Assembly: GCF_000364605.1 (NCBI RefSeq)
Contig: NZ_KB822581.1
Coordinates: forward strand, 62,001-126,000
Direction of reading: 5' to 3'
DNA length: 64,000 bases
Source: Nocardioides sp. Iso805N
Lineage (GTDB): Bacteria; Actinomycetota; Actinomycetes; Propionibacteriales; Nocardioidaceae
Each line of letters starts with the position of its first letter. Position 1 is the stretch's first letter. The notes under the pieces were generated by a model, which had not been told where the DNA came from, ran no database searches, and saw only the letters and a list, made by a program, of their open reading frames with translations. The position numbers were made by a program, and so were the translations under genes. Positions 15,715 to 24,152 of this stretch are shown here, piece after piece.

Positions 15715-16589
15715 GGTCGGGCTCCTGTCAGGGCGGCCGAGAAGGTGGTTGAGGAAGGCCGCGGAACGGTGAGGCCGCCGGCCGGACGGTGGGCCTGGAC
15801 CCGGCCGATCTGCTCGCGGTCCCACATGGCATGAAGGTCGGCAGGCAGGTCGAGCGTGGTCTCCGAGGAGCCCAGCAGCAGGTAGCCGTCCGATGCGACG
15901 TGCTGGTGCATGCGTCGCAGGATGCCGTGCTTGGTGGGCTGGTCGAAGTAGATGAGGACGTTGCGCAGGAGCACCAGGTCGAAGGTGCCGATCACCGGGA
16001 ACGGCTCGGCGAGGTTGAGGTGGCGGGTGCGCACCATCTTGCGCAGCGCCGGCACGATCTCCCACTCGCTGCCAGCCCGGGTGAAGTACTTCACCAGGCT
16101 GGTCGCCGGCAGGCCGCGGTTCATCTCGACCTGGCTGTAGCGACCGTTCTCCACCCGCGTCAGCATCGCGGTCGACACGTCGGTGGCGAGGATGTCGGCG
16201 GTCCAGCCGGCCGGCAGGTGCTGGTCGAGCAGCATCGCGATCGAGTAGGCCTCCTGGCCGCTCGAGCACGCCGCCGACCAGATCGAGAGGTGACGGCGCT
16301 CGGTGCGGTTGGCCATCAGCGCCGGCAGCATCGTCTCGGTGAAGGCCTGGTACGGCGCGTTGTCGCGGAACCAGCTGGTCTCGTTGATCGTCAGCGCGTC
16401 GATCGCCTTGCGCCGTTCGACCGGGTTGATCGAGAGCATCTGCACGTAGGCGTCGACGCTGGCACAGCCCGCCTGAGCCGCGAGGGGATGCAGCCGCGCC
16501 TCCACCAGGTACTCCTTGCGAGGCTCGTAGATGATCGAGGTCTCGCGGAGCACCAGGGCGGCGATCAGCTGGAAGCTCGCGGGTGCCAT
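15711..16589 (-). CDS. cheR: Chemotaxis protein methyltransferase CheR
   Basis: 292 residues from the ATG at 16589. N-terminal helical CheR domain and SAM-binding catalytic domain with WSAACSSGQEAYSIAM and LRNVLIYFDQPTK. It methylates glutamates of chemoreceptors. First gene of the cheR-cheY-cheX-cheY-cheX-like operon. A sigma-28-like promoter ends only 13 bases upstream of the ATG, implying a very short or nearly leaderless transcript. Confidence 0.94.
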   Translation of the reverse strand: MAPASFQLIAALVLRETSIIYEPRKEYLVEARLHPLAAQAGCASVDAYVQMLSINPVERRKAIDALTINETSWFRDNAPYQAFTETMLPALMANRTERRHLSIWSAACSSGQEAYSIAMLLDQHLPAGWTADILATDVSTAMLTRVENGRYSQVEMNRGLPATSLVKYFTRAGSEWEIVPALRKMVRTRHLNLAEPFPVIGTFDLVLLRNVLIYFDQPTKHGILRRMHQHVASDGYLLLGSSETTLDLPADLHAMWDREQIGRVQAHRPAGGLTVPRPSSTTFSAALTGARP

Positions 16590-16602
16590 GGTCACGGGAA
16601 TC

Positions 16603-16629
16603 GGATCGGCCGTGGGTGCGACCGCCTGA
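16603..16629 (-). promoter_or_regulatory. Candidate sigma-28 promoter for cheR
   Basis: On the minus strand TCAG (16629-16626), 15 bases, then GCCGATCC (16610-16603), close to the FliA consensus TAAA-N15-GCCGATAA. Spacing is exact. Confidence 0.6.
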
Positions 16630-16755
16630 GCAATTGGTCGAGGACTCGACACCGAACTGTTACCGGTTCTACCCCTAACCAAATGCCCGACGGCTCGTTC
16701 TGACCGGTACGCGCGCTCTCGCCAGCGCCACCACCCCCGCTTGGAAGGACCCTCC

Positions 16756-18087
16756 GTGCAGACGACCCGTCTCGGACTTCGTGCCGGTGCCGTGATCGGC
16801 GCAGCCTCACTCGCCGCGCTCGCTGCAGCACCCGCGTTCGCCGCAGATCCCGACTCGCAGGCCACTGCGCAGTCGCTCCACCTGACCGTCGCCGGTCAGT
16901 CGGGCATCTCCCAGATCGTCACCGCCACCAACAACGGCACCTCGCAGTCCAAGAACGACGCGAGCACGATCCCCACCATCGCCGGGCTGCTGCCAGGCAA
17001 CAACGCCCTCGGCGCCGGGGTCGCTCCCCAGGACGCGGGCGCGAACGCGGACGGGACGTCGTACGCCTGTGCAGGCATCGCGGGCACCGGCGGTGGCATC
17101 GCTCACACCGGTCACTCGTCCTGCAACATCAACGGGGCTCCGCTGACGCTCACCCTCGGCAGCCTCAACCTCGGCACCGTGGCGCTCGACCCGGCCAGCG
17201 CGCTGGGCGCCGCTCTGGCGCAGTACGGCGGCCCGCTGGTCTCAGGCCTCAACACGCTGATCTCGACGGTCCAGTCCTCGCTGGTCGCTCCCGTCACCAG
17301 CGCGATCTCGAGCACGCCGCTCAACATCTCGCTCGGTGGCACGCTGAGCGCCGTCGAGGCGACCTGCACCGCCACCCCGACCCGTGTCACCGGTGCCGCC
17401 CACCTGGTCGACTCCCACGGTGGCAGCGCGAGCACGCCGATCAAGGCCACCATCGCCGGTCAGACGGTGACCCTGCTCGACCTGCCGGCCAACCCGCCGC
17501 CCAACACCCACCTGCTGACGAACCTCGACACGGTCAGCGCGACCCTCGTCAGCGCGCTCAAGACCGAGCTCAACAGCTCCGTGGTCGGATCGGCCCTGCA
17601 GCCGCTGGTCGGTCCGCTGGGCACGACGCTGGACACGCTGCAGACCGCCGTGGTCGACCAGCTGGTCAAGCAGCTCCAGCCGCTGCTGCAGCCCTTGGAG
17701 AAGAACGTCCTTGACGTGACGCTGAACAAGCAGGTCAGCTCGGAGGGCGGCCACAGGCTCGACGTCACCGCGATGGACCTGCAGGTGCTGCCGGCGGCGT
17801 CGGCCTTCACCGGCAGCTCGCTGGTCTCCGGCCAGGTGGGCGAGGTGACCTGTGGCGCCAACGCCGGCCGCGAGGTGACTCGGCCGCAGGCGTCGACGGC
17901 CCCAGCGAACGAGGACACGAGCGGCGACGGCAGTGCCAGCGGCGACGCCGTGCCTACGGCTGTCGACGCAGGCCTCTCCGGCGAACCGCACAGCCACACC
18001 GCGCTCTACGCCGCTCTCGGCGGCCTGATCGCCGCCAGCGCGGCCGGGACCGCCTTCGGCTACCGCCGCCGGCTGTTCACGAAGTGA
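16756..18087 (+). CDS. Secreted, C-terminally anchored surface protein (choice-of-anchor-like)
   Basis: 443 residues from the GTG at 16756, chosen for GGAAGGA upstream. A Sec signal peptide (RLGLRAGAVIGAASLAALAAAPAFA) ends at an AFA-A site near residue 30. The body is Ser/Thr/Gly/Leu-rich with several Cys (SYACAG, SCNI, VTCG). The C-terminus is a hydrophobic helix (ALYAALGGLIAASAAGTAF) and basic tail YRRRLFTK, as in sortase substrates, but no LPXTG is visible before it. The next gene is a sortase, suggesting a noncanonical sorting signal. Function unknown; it sits between cheR and cheB. Confidence 0.65.
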   Translation: MQTTRLGLRAGAVIGAASLAALAAAPAFAADPDSQATAQSLHLTVAGQSGISQIVTATNNGTSQSKNDASTIPTIAGLLPGNNALGAGVAPQDAGANADGTSYACAGIAGTGGGIAHTGHSSCNINGAPLTLTLGSLNLGTVALDPASALGAALAQYGGPLVSGLNTLISTVQSSLVAPVTSAISSTPLNISLGGTLSAVEATCTATPTRVTGAAHLVDSHGGSASTPIKATIAGQTVTLLDLPANPPPNTHLLTNLDTVSATLVSALKTELNSSVVGSALQPLVGPLGTTLDTLQTAVVDQLVKQLQPLLQPLEKNVLDVTLNKQVSSEGGHRLDVTAMDLQVLPAASAFTGSSLVSGQVGEVTCGANAGREVTRPQASTAPANEDTSGDGSASGDAVPTAVDAGLSGEPHSHTALYAALGGLIAASAAGTAFGYRRRLFTK

Positions 18088-18094
18088 TCCTCGC

Positions 18095-18760
18095 GTGACC
18101 GAGGTCGACCCCACGCCCGCCTCGCCCGAGCCGTCGCCCGGGTCGTCGCCCCAGGCGACGACCCGGGCGAGGTGGGGGAGCGTCGCCGTCGCCACGGTGC
18201 TGGCACTGCTCGCGGCGGCGCTCTTCTTCCTGATCGCCTCGCCGGGTGGTGACGACGCGAGCCAGGCATCGCCCGGTACGACGACGGCGTTCAAGCCGAC
18301 GACCTACCACATCGTGGTGGACTCGCTCGGGATCGATGCGCCGATCGTCTCCATCGCGATGTCGCGCCAGCGGGTGCTCACCCCGCCGTCGAACCCACGC
18401 GACGTCGGCTGGTGGAGCGCGAGCGCGAAGCCCGGCGCCTCGGCCGGCCAGACGATCATCACCGGTCACACGGTGCACACCGGCGGCGGTCAGTTCGACC
18501 ACCTCGGCACGATGAAGAAGGGCGCTCGGATCCAGATCGTGCGCAAGCGGCACACCGAGTACTACGTGGCGACCAAGGTCTTCAAGCTCTCCAAGCAGCA
18601 GGTCTCGACGCGGGCCCAGCAGCTCTTCGGCCAGGCACGGGCGAAGAACCGGCTGGTGCTCATCACCTGCGGCGACTGGACCGGTCGGGAGTACCTGACC
18701 AACGTCTTCGTCTACGCCAAGCCGGTGAAGTCGATCCCGACGGCGCCTCAGCCGGCCTGA
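18095..18760 (+). CDS. Class E/F-like sortase
   Basis: 221 residues, GTG start 7 bases after the surface-protein stop. Membrane anchor near residues 28-48, then a sortase domain with H125 in TGHTVHTGGG, C192 in LITCGDW and R198, the catalytic triad. Actinobacterial class E/F sortases attach surface proteins to peptidoglycan or other nucleophiles. The only visible candidate substrate is the protein encoded just upstream. Confidence 0.85.
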   Translation: MTEVDPTPASPEPSPGSSPQATTRARWGSVAVATVLALLAAALFFLIASPGGDDASQASPGTTTAFKPTTYHIVVDSLGIDAPIVSIAMSRQRVLTPPSNPRDVGWWSASAKPGASAGQTIITGHTVHTGGGQFDHLGTMKKGARIQIVRKRHTEYYVATKVFKLSKQQVSTRAQQLFGQARAKNRLVLITCGDWTGREYLTNVFVYAKPVKSIPTAPQPA

Positions 18761-18879
18761 AGTCCGCGGCCCGTGGCCTGAGGTCCGCGCGAATCGGCTT
18801 GCGCGAATCGGGTTGCGGGTCCGTCGCTGTCCCTGTCCGCAGCCCTCAGACCCGGGGCCGGCGCGCCGATTGTCCCCGC

Positions 18880-19935
18880 GTGATTCGAGTGCTCGTGGTG
18901 GACGACTCGGCGCTCGTGCGTCGCCTCATCGTGACGGCGTTGGCCGAGGCCGTCGACATCGAGGTGGTCGGGATGGCCCGGGACGGCATCGATGCGATCG
19001 AGAAGGTCGACGAGCTGACGCCCGACGTGGTGACCCTCGACGTGGAGATGCCGCGGCTGGACGGGCTCGGCGCGCTCGGGGAGATCCGCGGTCGCCACCC
19101 CCGGCTGCCGGTCATCATGTTCTCCACGCTGACCGAGCGGGGCGCGGCCGCCACCCTCGAGGCGCTCTCCCGGGGCGCGTCGGACTACGTCACCAAGCCG
19201 TCCAACACCGGGTCGGTCGCTGAGGGGCTCGCCTCGGTCCGCGACCAGTTGGTGCCACGGATCCGGGCGCTGGCCGGCATGCGGCGCCTCGCACCGACGC
19301 CCCGGCCGGAGCGGCCCCGCGAGGCAGCAGCACCCGTACGCCGCACGGCCCGGCCCGCCGGTCCCGCGGAGATCCTGCTGATCGGCTGCTCCACCGGTGG
19401 CCCGGACGCGCTGGCCAAGGTGCTGGCGGAGATGCCGGCGAACCTCGCCGTACCCGTCCTGGTGGTGCAGCACATGCCGCCGGTCTTCACCGCGATGCTG
19501 GCGCAGCGACTCGACAAGCTCTCGCCGTTGACGGTGCGCGAGGCGGCCGTCGGCGACGTACCGCAGGCCGGCGAGGTGCTGATCGCGCCGGGCGACTGGC
19601 ACATGCGGGTCGAGACCCGCGCCGGCCGGGTGCAGGTCGCCCTCGACCAGGGCCCGCAGGAGAACTTCTGCCGCCCGGCCGTGGACGTGCTCTTCCGCTC
19701 CGCCGCGGCCGTGTACGGCGGACGCTGTGTCGCGGCGATCCTCACCGGCATGGGCCAGGACGGCCTGGAGGGAGTGCGGCTGCTGGCCGAGGCCGGCGCG
19801 CCGATCTACGTCCAGGACGAGGCCACCTCGGTGGTCTGGGGGATGCCCGGCGCCGTCGCGCAGGCCGGTCTGGCCACCGAGATCGTGCCGCTGGCCTCCA
19901 TCCCGACGAAGCTGAGCGTCGCCGTACGGCGCTGA
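18880..19935 (+). CDS. cheB: Chemotaxis response regulator / protein-glutamate methylesterase CheB
   Basis: 351 residues from the GTG at 18880. Receiver domain with D8-D9, phosphoacceptor D54 and K106; linker rich in Pro/Arg; C-terminal methylesterase with S171 (GCSTGG), H198 (QHMP) and D294 (GMGQDG) as catalytic triad. It demethylates and deamidates chemoreceptors, opposing CheR, whose gene is divergent about 2.3 kb away. The frame is open further upstream but overlaps the sortase gene. Confidence 0.94.
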   Translation: MIRVLVVDDSALVRRLIVTALAEAVDIEVVGMARDGIDAIEKVDELTPDVVTLDVEMPRLDGLGALGEIRGRHPRLPVIMFSTLTERGAAATLEALSRGASDYVTKPSNTGSVAEGLASVRDQLVPRIRALAGMRRLAPTPRPERPREAAAPVRRTARPAGPAEILLIGCSTGGPDALAKVLAEMPANLAVPVLVVQHMPPVFTAMLAQRLDKLSPLTVREAAVGDVPQAGEVLIAPGDWHMRVETRAGRVQVALDQGPQENFCRPAVDVLFRSAAAVYGGRCVAAILTGMGQDGLEGVRLLAEAGAPIYVQDEATSVVWGMPGAVAQAGLATEIVPLASIPTKLSVAVRR

Positions 19936-20010
19936 GCGCGATGGTTGATCTCGGGGTGGACGACTCATCTATACGACACGCAGACTCCAGCCCGACCTAG
20001 TCTAGGTATC

Positions 20011-20065
20011 GGCTACTAAAACGTAGCCATTTTGGTAGCGCTGAATAGCCCCGGAGCGGGCTACC
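20011..20065 (+). promoter_or_regulatory. Operator array of the toxin-antitoxin operon
   Basis: Four half-sites: GGCTAC (20011), GTAGCC (20023), GGTAGC (20034) and GGCTACC (20059), forming two inverted repeats that end 8 bases before the antitoxin ATG. This is the arrangement expected for autorepression by an RHH antitoxin. Confidence 0.65.
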
Positions 20066-20073
20066 ATGAGTGC

Positions 20074-20313
20074 ATGGCCGCTACCACCACCATCAAGGTC
20101 ACACCTCACGCGCGCGACCGGATCAACGAACGAGCCCGCGCCAACGGCGTCACGCCCGCGACGTTCGTAGAGGCCCTGGTCGATGAGTACGACCGCGCCC
20201 AACGGTTCGTAGCCGTGCGCGCCGCCTACGCGGCCCTCGCAGCCGAGGACGACTACCACGCAGAGACGGCCGAGTGGGACGCCACCAACGCAGACGCCCT
20301 CGAAGAGGCGTGA
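20074..20313 (+). CDS. Ribbon-helix-helix-type antitoxin (MazE-like)
   Basis: 79 residues from the ATG at 20074. The N-terminus TTIKVTPHARDRINERARAN looks like an RHH DNA-binding strand-helix, followed by a helix and an acidic C-terminal tail (DDYHAETAEWDATNADALEEA region) of the kind that blocks MazF toxins. Its stop overlaps the toxin start as GTGA. It should repress its own promoter through the repeats upstream. Naming is by context and pattern. Confidence 0.75.
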   Translation: MAATTTIKVTPHARDRINERARANGVTPATFVEALVDEYDRAQRFVAVRAAYAALAAEDDYHAETAEWDATNADALEEA

Positions 20314-20663
20314 GCGTGCCCGACCTCTTCTGCGGCCAAGTCGTGTGGGTCAACCTCAGCCCCGTTGTCGGATCCGAGCAGGCCGGCCACCGGCCCGCAG
20401 TGATCGTCGCCAGCAACGACTACCTGACCAGCGTGCCCAACGTCGTCATCGTCGTGCCCGTCACCACCCGAGACCGAGGCATCCCGAACCATGTTCGGTT
20501 CGGCGGCGTTCCCGGCCTGGTCGACCAAGACTGCTTCGCCATGACCGAACAGCCGCGCACCATCGACCGCAAGCGCATCACCAAAACCCTCGGCGACGTC
20601 GGCCAAGAGGCCCTGCACGAGATCCGCTCCTGGCTGAGTGACTTTCTTGATCTGCGAGGCTGA
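20310..20663 (+). CDS. MazF/PemK-family endoribonuclease toxin
   Basis: 117 residues from the GTG at 20310 (overlapping the antitoxin stop); a GTG at 20316 is an alternative. GQVVWVNLSPVVGSEQAGHRPAVIVASND is the characteristic MazF N-terminal beta region, followed by VVIVVPVTT. MazF toxins cleave mRNA at short motifs. Pair located next to an IS remnant at the edge of the glycan island. Confidence 0.88.
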   Translation: MSVPDLFCGQVVWVNLSPVVGSEQAGHRPAVIVASNDYLTSVPNVVIVVPVTTRDRGIPNHVRFGGVPGLVDQDCFAMTEQPRTIDRKRITKTLGDVGQEALHEIRSWLSDFLDLRG

Positions 20664-20879
20664 CGACAGCTGACGTCCTCCCGCGGGGCAGTCGGGGGAC
20701 TCCAAATGGGGCTGTTCGGCCCTCAGGTTTTGGTCCGACCGTTGTCTAGCTCCTGGTTGTTGATGAGGGACGAAGAGACGTCGTGTTCTGGTCCAGCAAG
20801 AGTGTTGGTAGTCAACGACACTCGCCCTCTCATCTGCCGCCGCATCTGTCGTCGATGGCTGCGCTGCACAGTACGCGGC
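20664..20879. other. Non-coding stretch between toxin gene and transposase remnant
   Basis: About 216 bases with no supported gene. Probably the decayed terminal region of the IS element whose coding remnant begins at 20880; I could not identify its inverted repeats. Confidence 0.4.
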
Positions 20880-21068
20880 CTACGCCGCGGGGGTATGCAT
20901 TCCGATCCCCGAACGCGGCCGTTCCTCGTTGTAGTGCCGGACCCACTGTCCGATCACGTTTCGCGCCTCGGTCAGGGAGTGGAACGACTCCCGGTTCAAC
21001 AACTCGTCGCGCATCGAGCCGTTGAACCGTTCGATGTACCCGCTCTGCTGCGGGCTGGCCTTCGCAAC
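20880..21068 (-). pseudogene. C-terminal remnant of an IS3-type transposase (integrase core)
   Basis: About 62 codons ending in a stop at 20880. The segment QQSGYIERFNGSMRDELLN and then VRHYNEERPRSGIGMHTPA is the typical end of IS3-family OrfB transposases, including the catalytic-domain E in YIERFNG. The rest of the element is missing: the glycosyltransferase stop lies only about 15 bases further upstream. A broken, non-functional fragment. Confidence 0.8.
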
Positions 21069-21081
21069 CGGTCCCCGCCAC

Positions 21082-22065
21082 TCAGATCTCGCCGCGCAGC
21101 ACCTTGAGGTTGTGCTCGGCCAGGTGTGAGCCTCGGCCGGCCACCGCGCCAGGGAGGTCGGGGGTGTCGCCGAGCTCGAGGCACCGGCTCCACGCGTCCT
21201 CCGCCAGCGCGAGCAGCTGGGCCGCGTGCGTCGGGTTCTCGGTGGCGTGGGTGAGCAGCACGTCGCCGACCACGAAGAAGAAGTCGGCCGAGTGGGTCCA
21301 CCGGGGCAGCTCCACGTCGGCGATGTCGAGGGCGTCGGCGCTGCGTCCGACCTGGCTGAGCGTGAACAGGTGGCGCACCACCAGGTCGTGCCGCCAGGGC
21401 AGATCGAGAGCGGCGGCCGCGTAGGCCTGGTCGTAGTGCTGGGCAGCCTCGGCATAGTGGCGGTGGACCTCGTGGTCCTTGCCGAGCTGGTAGCGCAGGT
21501 AGACGTCGTCCGGGTCCGCCACCAGCGCCGCCTCCAGGAGGACACGGTTGCGCTCGGCCTTCGTCTCGAGCTGCTCACGGAGGTAGCCGTCGTGGCCGAG
21601 CCGGATCCCCGTGCGGGCCGCAGGCGCCTTCAGGACGGGCTGCTCGTGGATCCGGCCCTCGTACCGCACGCCGCGCGGCAGGAGACGGGGGATCCAGGAG
21701 ATGCTCTGCTGGCCGTTGGACTGGTCGTTGAGCTGGGCGACGGCGCCGGTGGTCGTCGGCGCCCTGCCGGCCCGCAGCTGGGCCAGCTCCTCGGCACCGT
21801 CGGCCAGCCACTCGTCGGCGTCGACGACCAGGCGCCAGTCACCGGTAGCGGCCTCCAGCGCGGCGTTGCGGGCTGCGGCGAAGTCGTCGACCCAGGTGAA
21901 GTGCTCCACCCGAGCCCCGTGTGCGAGCGCGATCCCGGTCGTACCGTCGATCGAGCCGGTGTCGAGCACCAGCAGCTCGTCGACATGGTCGCGCAGAGAG
22001 TCGAGACAACGAGCGATCGAGCGGGACTCGTCGCGCGCGACGATCACGGCAGACAGGGTGATCAC
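21082..22065 (-). CDS. Family 2 glycosyltransferase with TPR-like C-terminus
   Basis: 327 residues. GT-A fold: SAVIVARDESRSIARCLDSL start, LDTGSIDGT, and the metal-binding VVDADEW (DAD). The C-terminal half contains repeated helices (LRYQLGKDHEVHRHYAEAAQHYDQA) resembling TPRs. A paralogue with the same plan lies at 41358-42470, so the two bracket the island. Likely adds a sugar to flagellin or to a glycan on it; acceptor and donor unknown. Transcribed away from the pathway genes, sharing a 136-base divergent region with the dehydratase. Confidence 0.85.
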   Translation of the reverse strand: MITLSAVIVARDESRSIARCLDSLRDHVDELLVLDTGSIDGTTGIALAHGARVEHFTWVDDFAAARNAALEAATGDWRLVVDADEWLADGAEELAQLRAGRAPTTTGAVAQLNDQSNGQQSISWIPRLLPRGVRYEGRIHEQPVLKAPAARTGIRLGHDGYLREQLETKAERNRVLLEAALVADPDDVYLRYQLGKDHEVHRHYAEAAQHYDQAYAAAALDLPWRHDLVVRHLFTLSQVGRSADALDIADVELPRWTHSADFFFVVGDVLLTHATENPTHAAQLLALAEDAWSRCLELGDTPDLPGAVAGRGSHLAEHNLKVLRGEI

Positions 22066-22201
22066 CGACGTCCATCGGCCGTCGCGCCGGCGATCTGAGG
22101 GACGTCGAGCCGGTCCGATGCTCCGGTCGGCGGCCGCTCCGGTGCGGGCTTCTCCTGCCGATCTGCTGTGGAAGACTGCCGCTGTTCACGGAGGAGGAGT
22201 G

Positions 22202-23398
22202 ATGGAACGAGATCTGCTCAGCCTGATCGGCCGTGAGCGTGAGCTGCTCGCCGACGACGTCGCGGCCCACGAGGCGGCCCTGAGCGAGCTGGTCGCGGGG
22301 TCGCGCTTCCTCGTGCTGGGCGGCGCCGGCTCGATCGGACAGGCGGTGGTCAAGGAGCTCTTCCGCCGCGGTCCGCGCAAGCTCCACGTGGTGGACCTGA
22401 GCGAGAACAATCTCGTCGAGGTGGTTCGCGACCTGCGCAGCAGCCTCGGCTACATCGCCGGCGACTTCCAGACCGCGGCGCTCGACATCGGCTCACCGGA
22501 GTACGACGCGTTCCTGCGCCACGACGGCGAGTACGACTACGTGCTCAACCTGTCGGCGCTCAAGCACGTGCGCAGCGAGCGGGACCCGTTCACGCTGATG
22601 CGGATGATCCAGGTCAACGTCATCAACACCGACCGTACGGCGCGGGCAGCGGCCGAGCGCGGCGCCCGCAAGTACTTCTGCGTCTCGACCGACAAGGCCA
22701 CCAACCCGGTCAACATGATGGGCGCCTCGAAGCGGATCATGGAGCTCTTCCTCGCTCGGCGCAGCCGCGACATCGACGTCTCCACCGCCCGGTTCGCCAA
22801 CGTCGCCTTCTCGGACGGGTCGTTGCTGCAGGGCTTCGAGCGCCGGCTTGCAAAGCGCCAGCCGATCGTGGCGCCCGACGACGTACGCCGCTATTTCGTG
22901 ACGCCGAAGGAGTCGGGTGAGCTGTGCCTGATGTCGTGCCTCCTCGGCGAGAACGGCGACATCTTCTTCCCCAGGCTCAGCGACGACCTGCACCTGATCA
23001 CCTTCGCCGAGATCGCGCTGAACTACCTGCGCGCCCGCGGCTACGAGCCGGTCGTGTGCGAGAGCGAGGACGAGGCCCGGAGCCTCGCCGCGACGCTCCC
23101 CGAGCAGGGTCGCTGGCCCTGCCTGTTCTCGCACAGCGACACGACCGGTGAGAAGGCGTTCGAGGAGTTCCACGCCGCCGGCGACGACATCGACTGGGAC
23201 CGCTTCGCCAACCTCGGCGTGATCAAGAACGCTCTCCTCGACGCGGACGAGGCGAAGGTCGGCTGGTTCGAGGAGCGGATCGCCGATCTGCGCTCGCGCG
23301 GCACGTGGACCAAGCAGGAGCTGGTGGAGCTGTTCACCGCCATGGTCCCGGAGTTCGCGCACCTGGAGACCGGCACCTACCTCGACCAGAAGATGTGA
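22202..23398 (+). CDS. NDP-N-acetylglucosamine 4,6-dehydratase-like SDR (LegB/PseB-like)
   Basis: 398 residues from the ATG at 22202 with GGAGGAGGAG just upstream. Rossmann motif GGAGSIGQ near residue 38 and STDKATNPVNMMGASKR, where the SDR catalytic Tyr is Met (S-M-K triad) as in the WbpM/FlaA1 dehydratases. It would convert a nucleotide-linked GlcNAc to the 4-keto-6-deoxy sugar, first step of legionaminic-type sugars. The ~120-residue C-terminal extension is longer than in PseB. First gene of the long plus-strand island operon. Confidence 0.8.
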   Translation: MERDLLSLIGRERELLADDVAAHEAALSELVAGSRFLVLGGAGSIGQAVVKELFRRGPRKLHVVDLSENNLVEVVRDLRSSLGYIAGDFQTAALDIGSPEYDAFLRHDGEYDYVLNLSALKHVRSERDPFTLMRMIQVNVINTDRTARAAAERGARKYFCVSTDKATNPVNMMGASKRIMELFLARRSRDIDVSTARFANVAFSDGSLLQGFERRLAKRQPIVAPDDVRRYFVTPKESGELCLMSCLLGENGDIFFPRLSDDLHLITFAEIALNYLRARGYEPVVCESEDEARSLAATLPEQGRWPCLFSHSDTTGEKAFEEFHAAGDDIDWDRFANLGVIKNALLDADEAKVGWFEERIADLRSRGTWTKQELVELFTAMVPEFAHLETGTYLDQKM

Positions 23399-23406
23399 CG
23401 CCTGCG

Positions 23407-24045
23407 ATGAGCACGGTGCAGGTGGTGGTCGTCGGCGCAGGCGGCCACGCGCGCGAGGTCCTCGACGTGATCGAGGCCGTCCGCGCCGACGGCGGCCGGA
23501 TCGAGGCGATCGGCGTGGTCGCCAGCCAACCACCGGCCGCCGGCGACCCCCTGGAGGCGTACGGCGTGCCCTACCTGGGCGGCGACGAGGTCCTGGCTGA
23601 TCTGCCCAAGGGGGTGGGCGTCCTGCTCGGCATCGGCTCCCCGCAGATCCGGGCACGTCTGGACGCCGCCTACGGGCACCGGCCCGCGCCGGTGCTGCTG
23701 CACCCGACCTCCTCGCTCGGGCGCGCCGTCGAGCTGGCGCCGGGCAGCGTGGTCTTCCCGTTCGTGAGCATCACCAACCACGTGCGGCTTGGACGGCACA
23801 CCCACGTCAACCGCAACGCCACCATCGGGCACGACGTCGTGCTGGGCGATCACGTTCTGGTCGGTCCGTCGGCCGCGGTGTCGGGCAACGTCACCGTCGC
23901 CGAGCGGGCGATGCTCGGGTCCGGGTGCACGGTCCGGCAGGGCGTACGCGTGGGAACGGACGCGGTCGTGGGCATGGGAGCCGCTGTCCTCGCCGACGTC
24001 GCGGACGGTACGACGGTGGTCGGCGTACCGGCTCGCCCACGCTGA
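23407..24045 (+). CDS. NeuD/PglD-type sugar acyltransferase (left-handed beta-helix)
   Basis: 212 residues from the ATG at 23407. N-terminal PglD-like Rossmann domain (VVVVGAGGHAREVLDVI) followed by hexapeptide repeats (ITNHVRLGRHTHVNRNATIGHDVVLGDHV) ending GVPARPR. Such enzymes N- or O-acetylate amino sugars or sialic acids using acetyl-CoA; the conserved His in IGHD is the probable base. In this operon it likely acetylates the 4-amino group made by the downstream aminotransferase (LegH role) or O-acetylates the final acid. Confidence 0.85.
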   Translation: MSTVQVVVVGAGGHAREVLDVIEAVRADGGRIEAIGVVASQPPAAGDPLEAYGVPYLGGDEVLADLPKGVGVLLGIGSPQIRARLDAAYGHRPAPVLLHPTSSLGRAVELAPGSVVFPFVSITNHVRLGRHTHVNRNATIGHDVVLGDHVLVGPSAAVSGNVTVAERAMLGSGCTVRQGVRVGTDAVVGMGAAVLADVADGTTVVGVPARPR

Positions 24046-24069
24046 TCCGACCCCGGCCCGGGCAGGGCG

Positions 24070-24120
24070 ATCGGTCAGACTTTGCCCGTGACGGCTCACA
24101 GCGGCGTCCGTCTGACCGAT
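24070..24120 (+). promoter_or_regulatory. 11-bp inverted repeat in the leader of the aminotransferase gene
   Basis: ATCGGTCAGAC (24070-24080) pairs perfectly with GTCTGACCGAT (24110-24120) across a 29-base loop, in the 107-base gap between acyltransferase and aminotransferase genes. No T-run. Could be an attenuator or an operator. Confidence 0.45.
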
Positions 24121-24152
24121 GAGACCACGAAGAGACCCGAGGGAAGGCAGCA

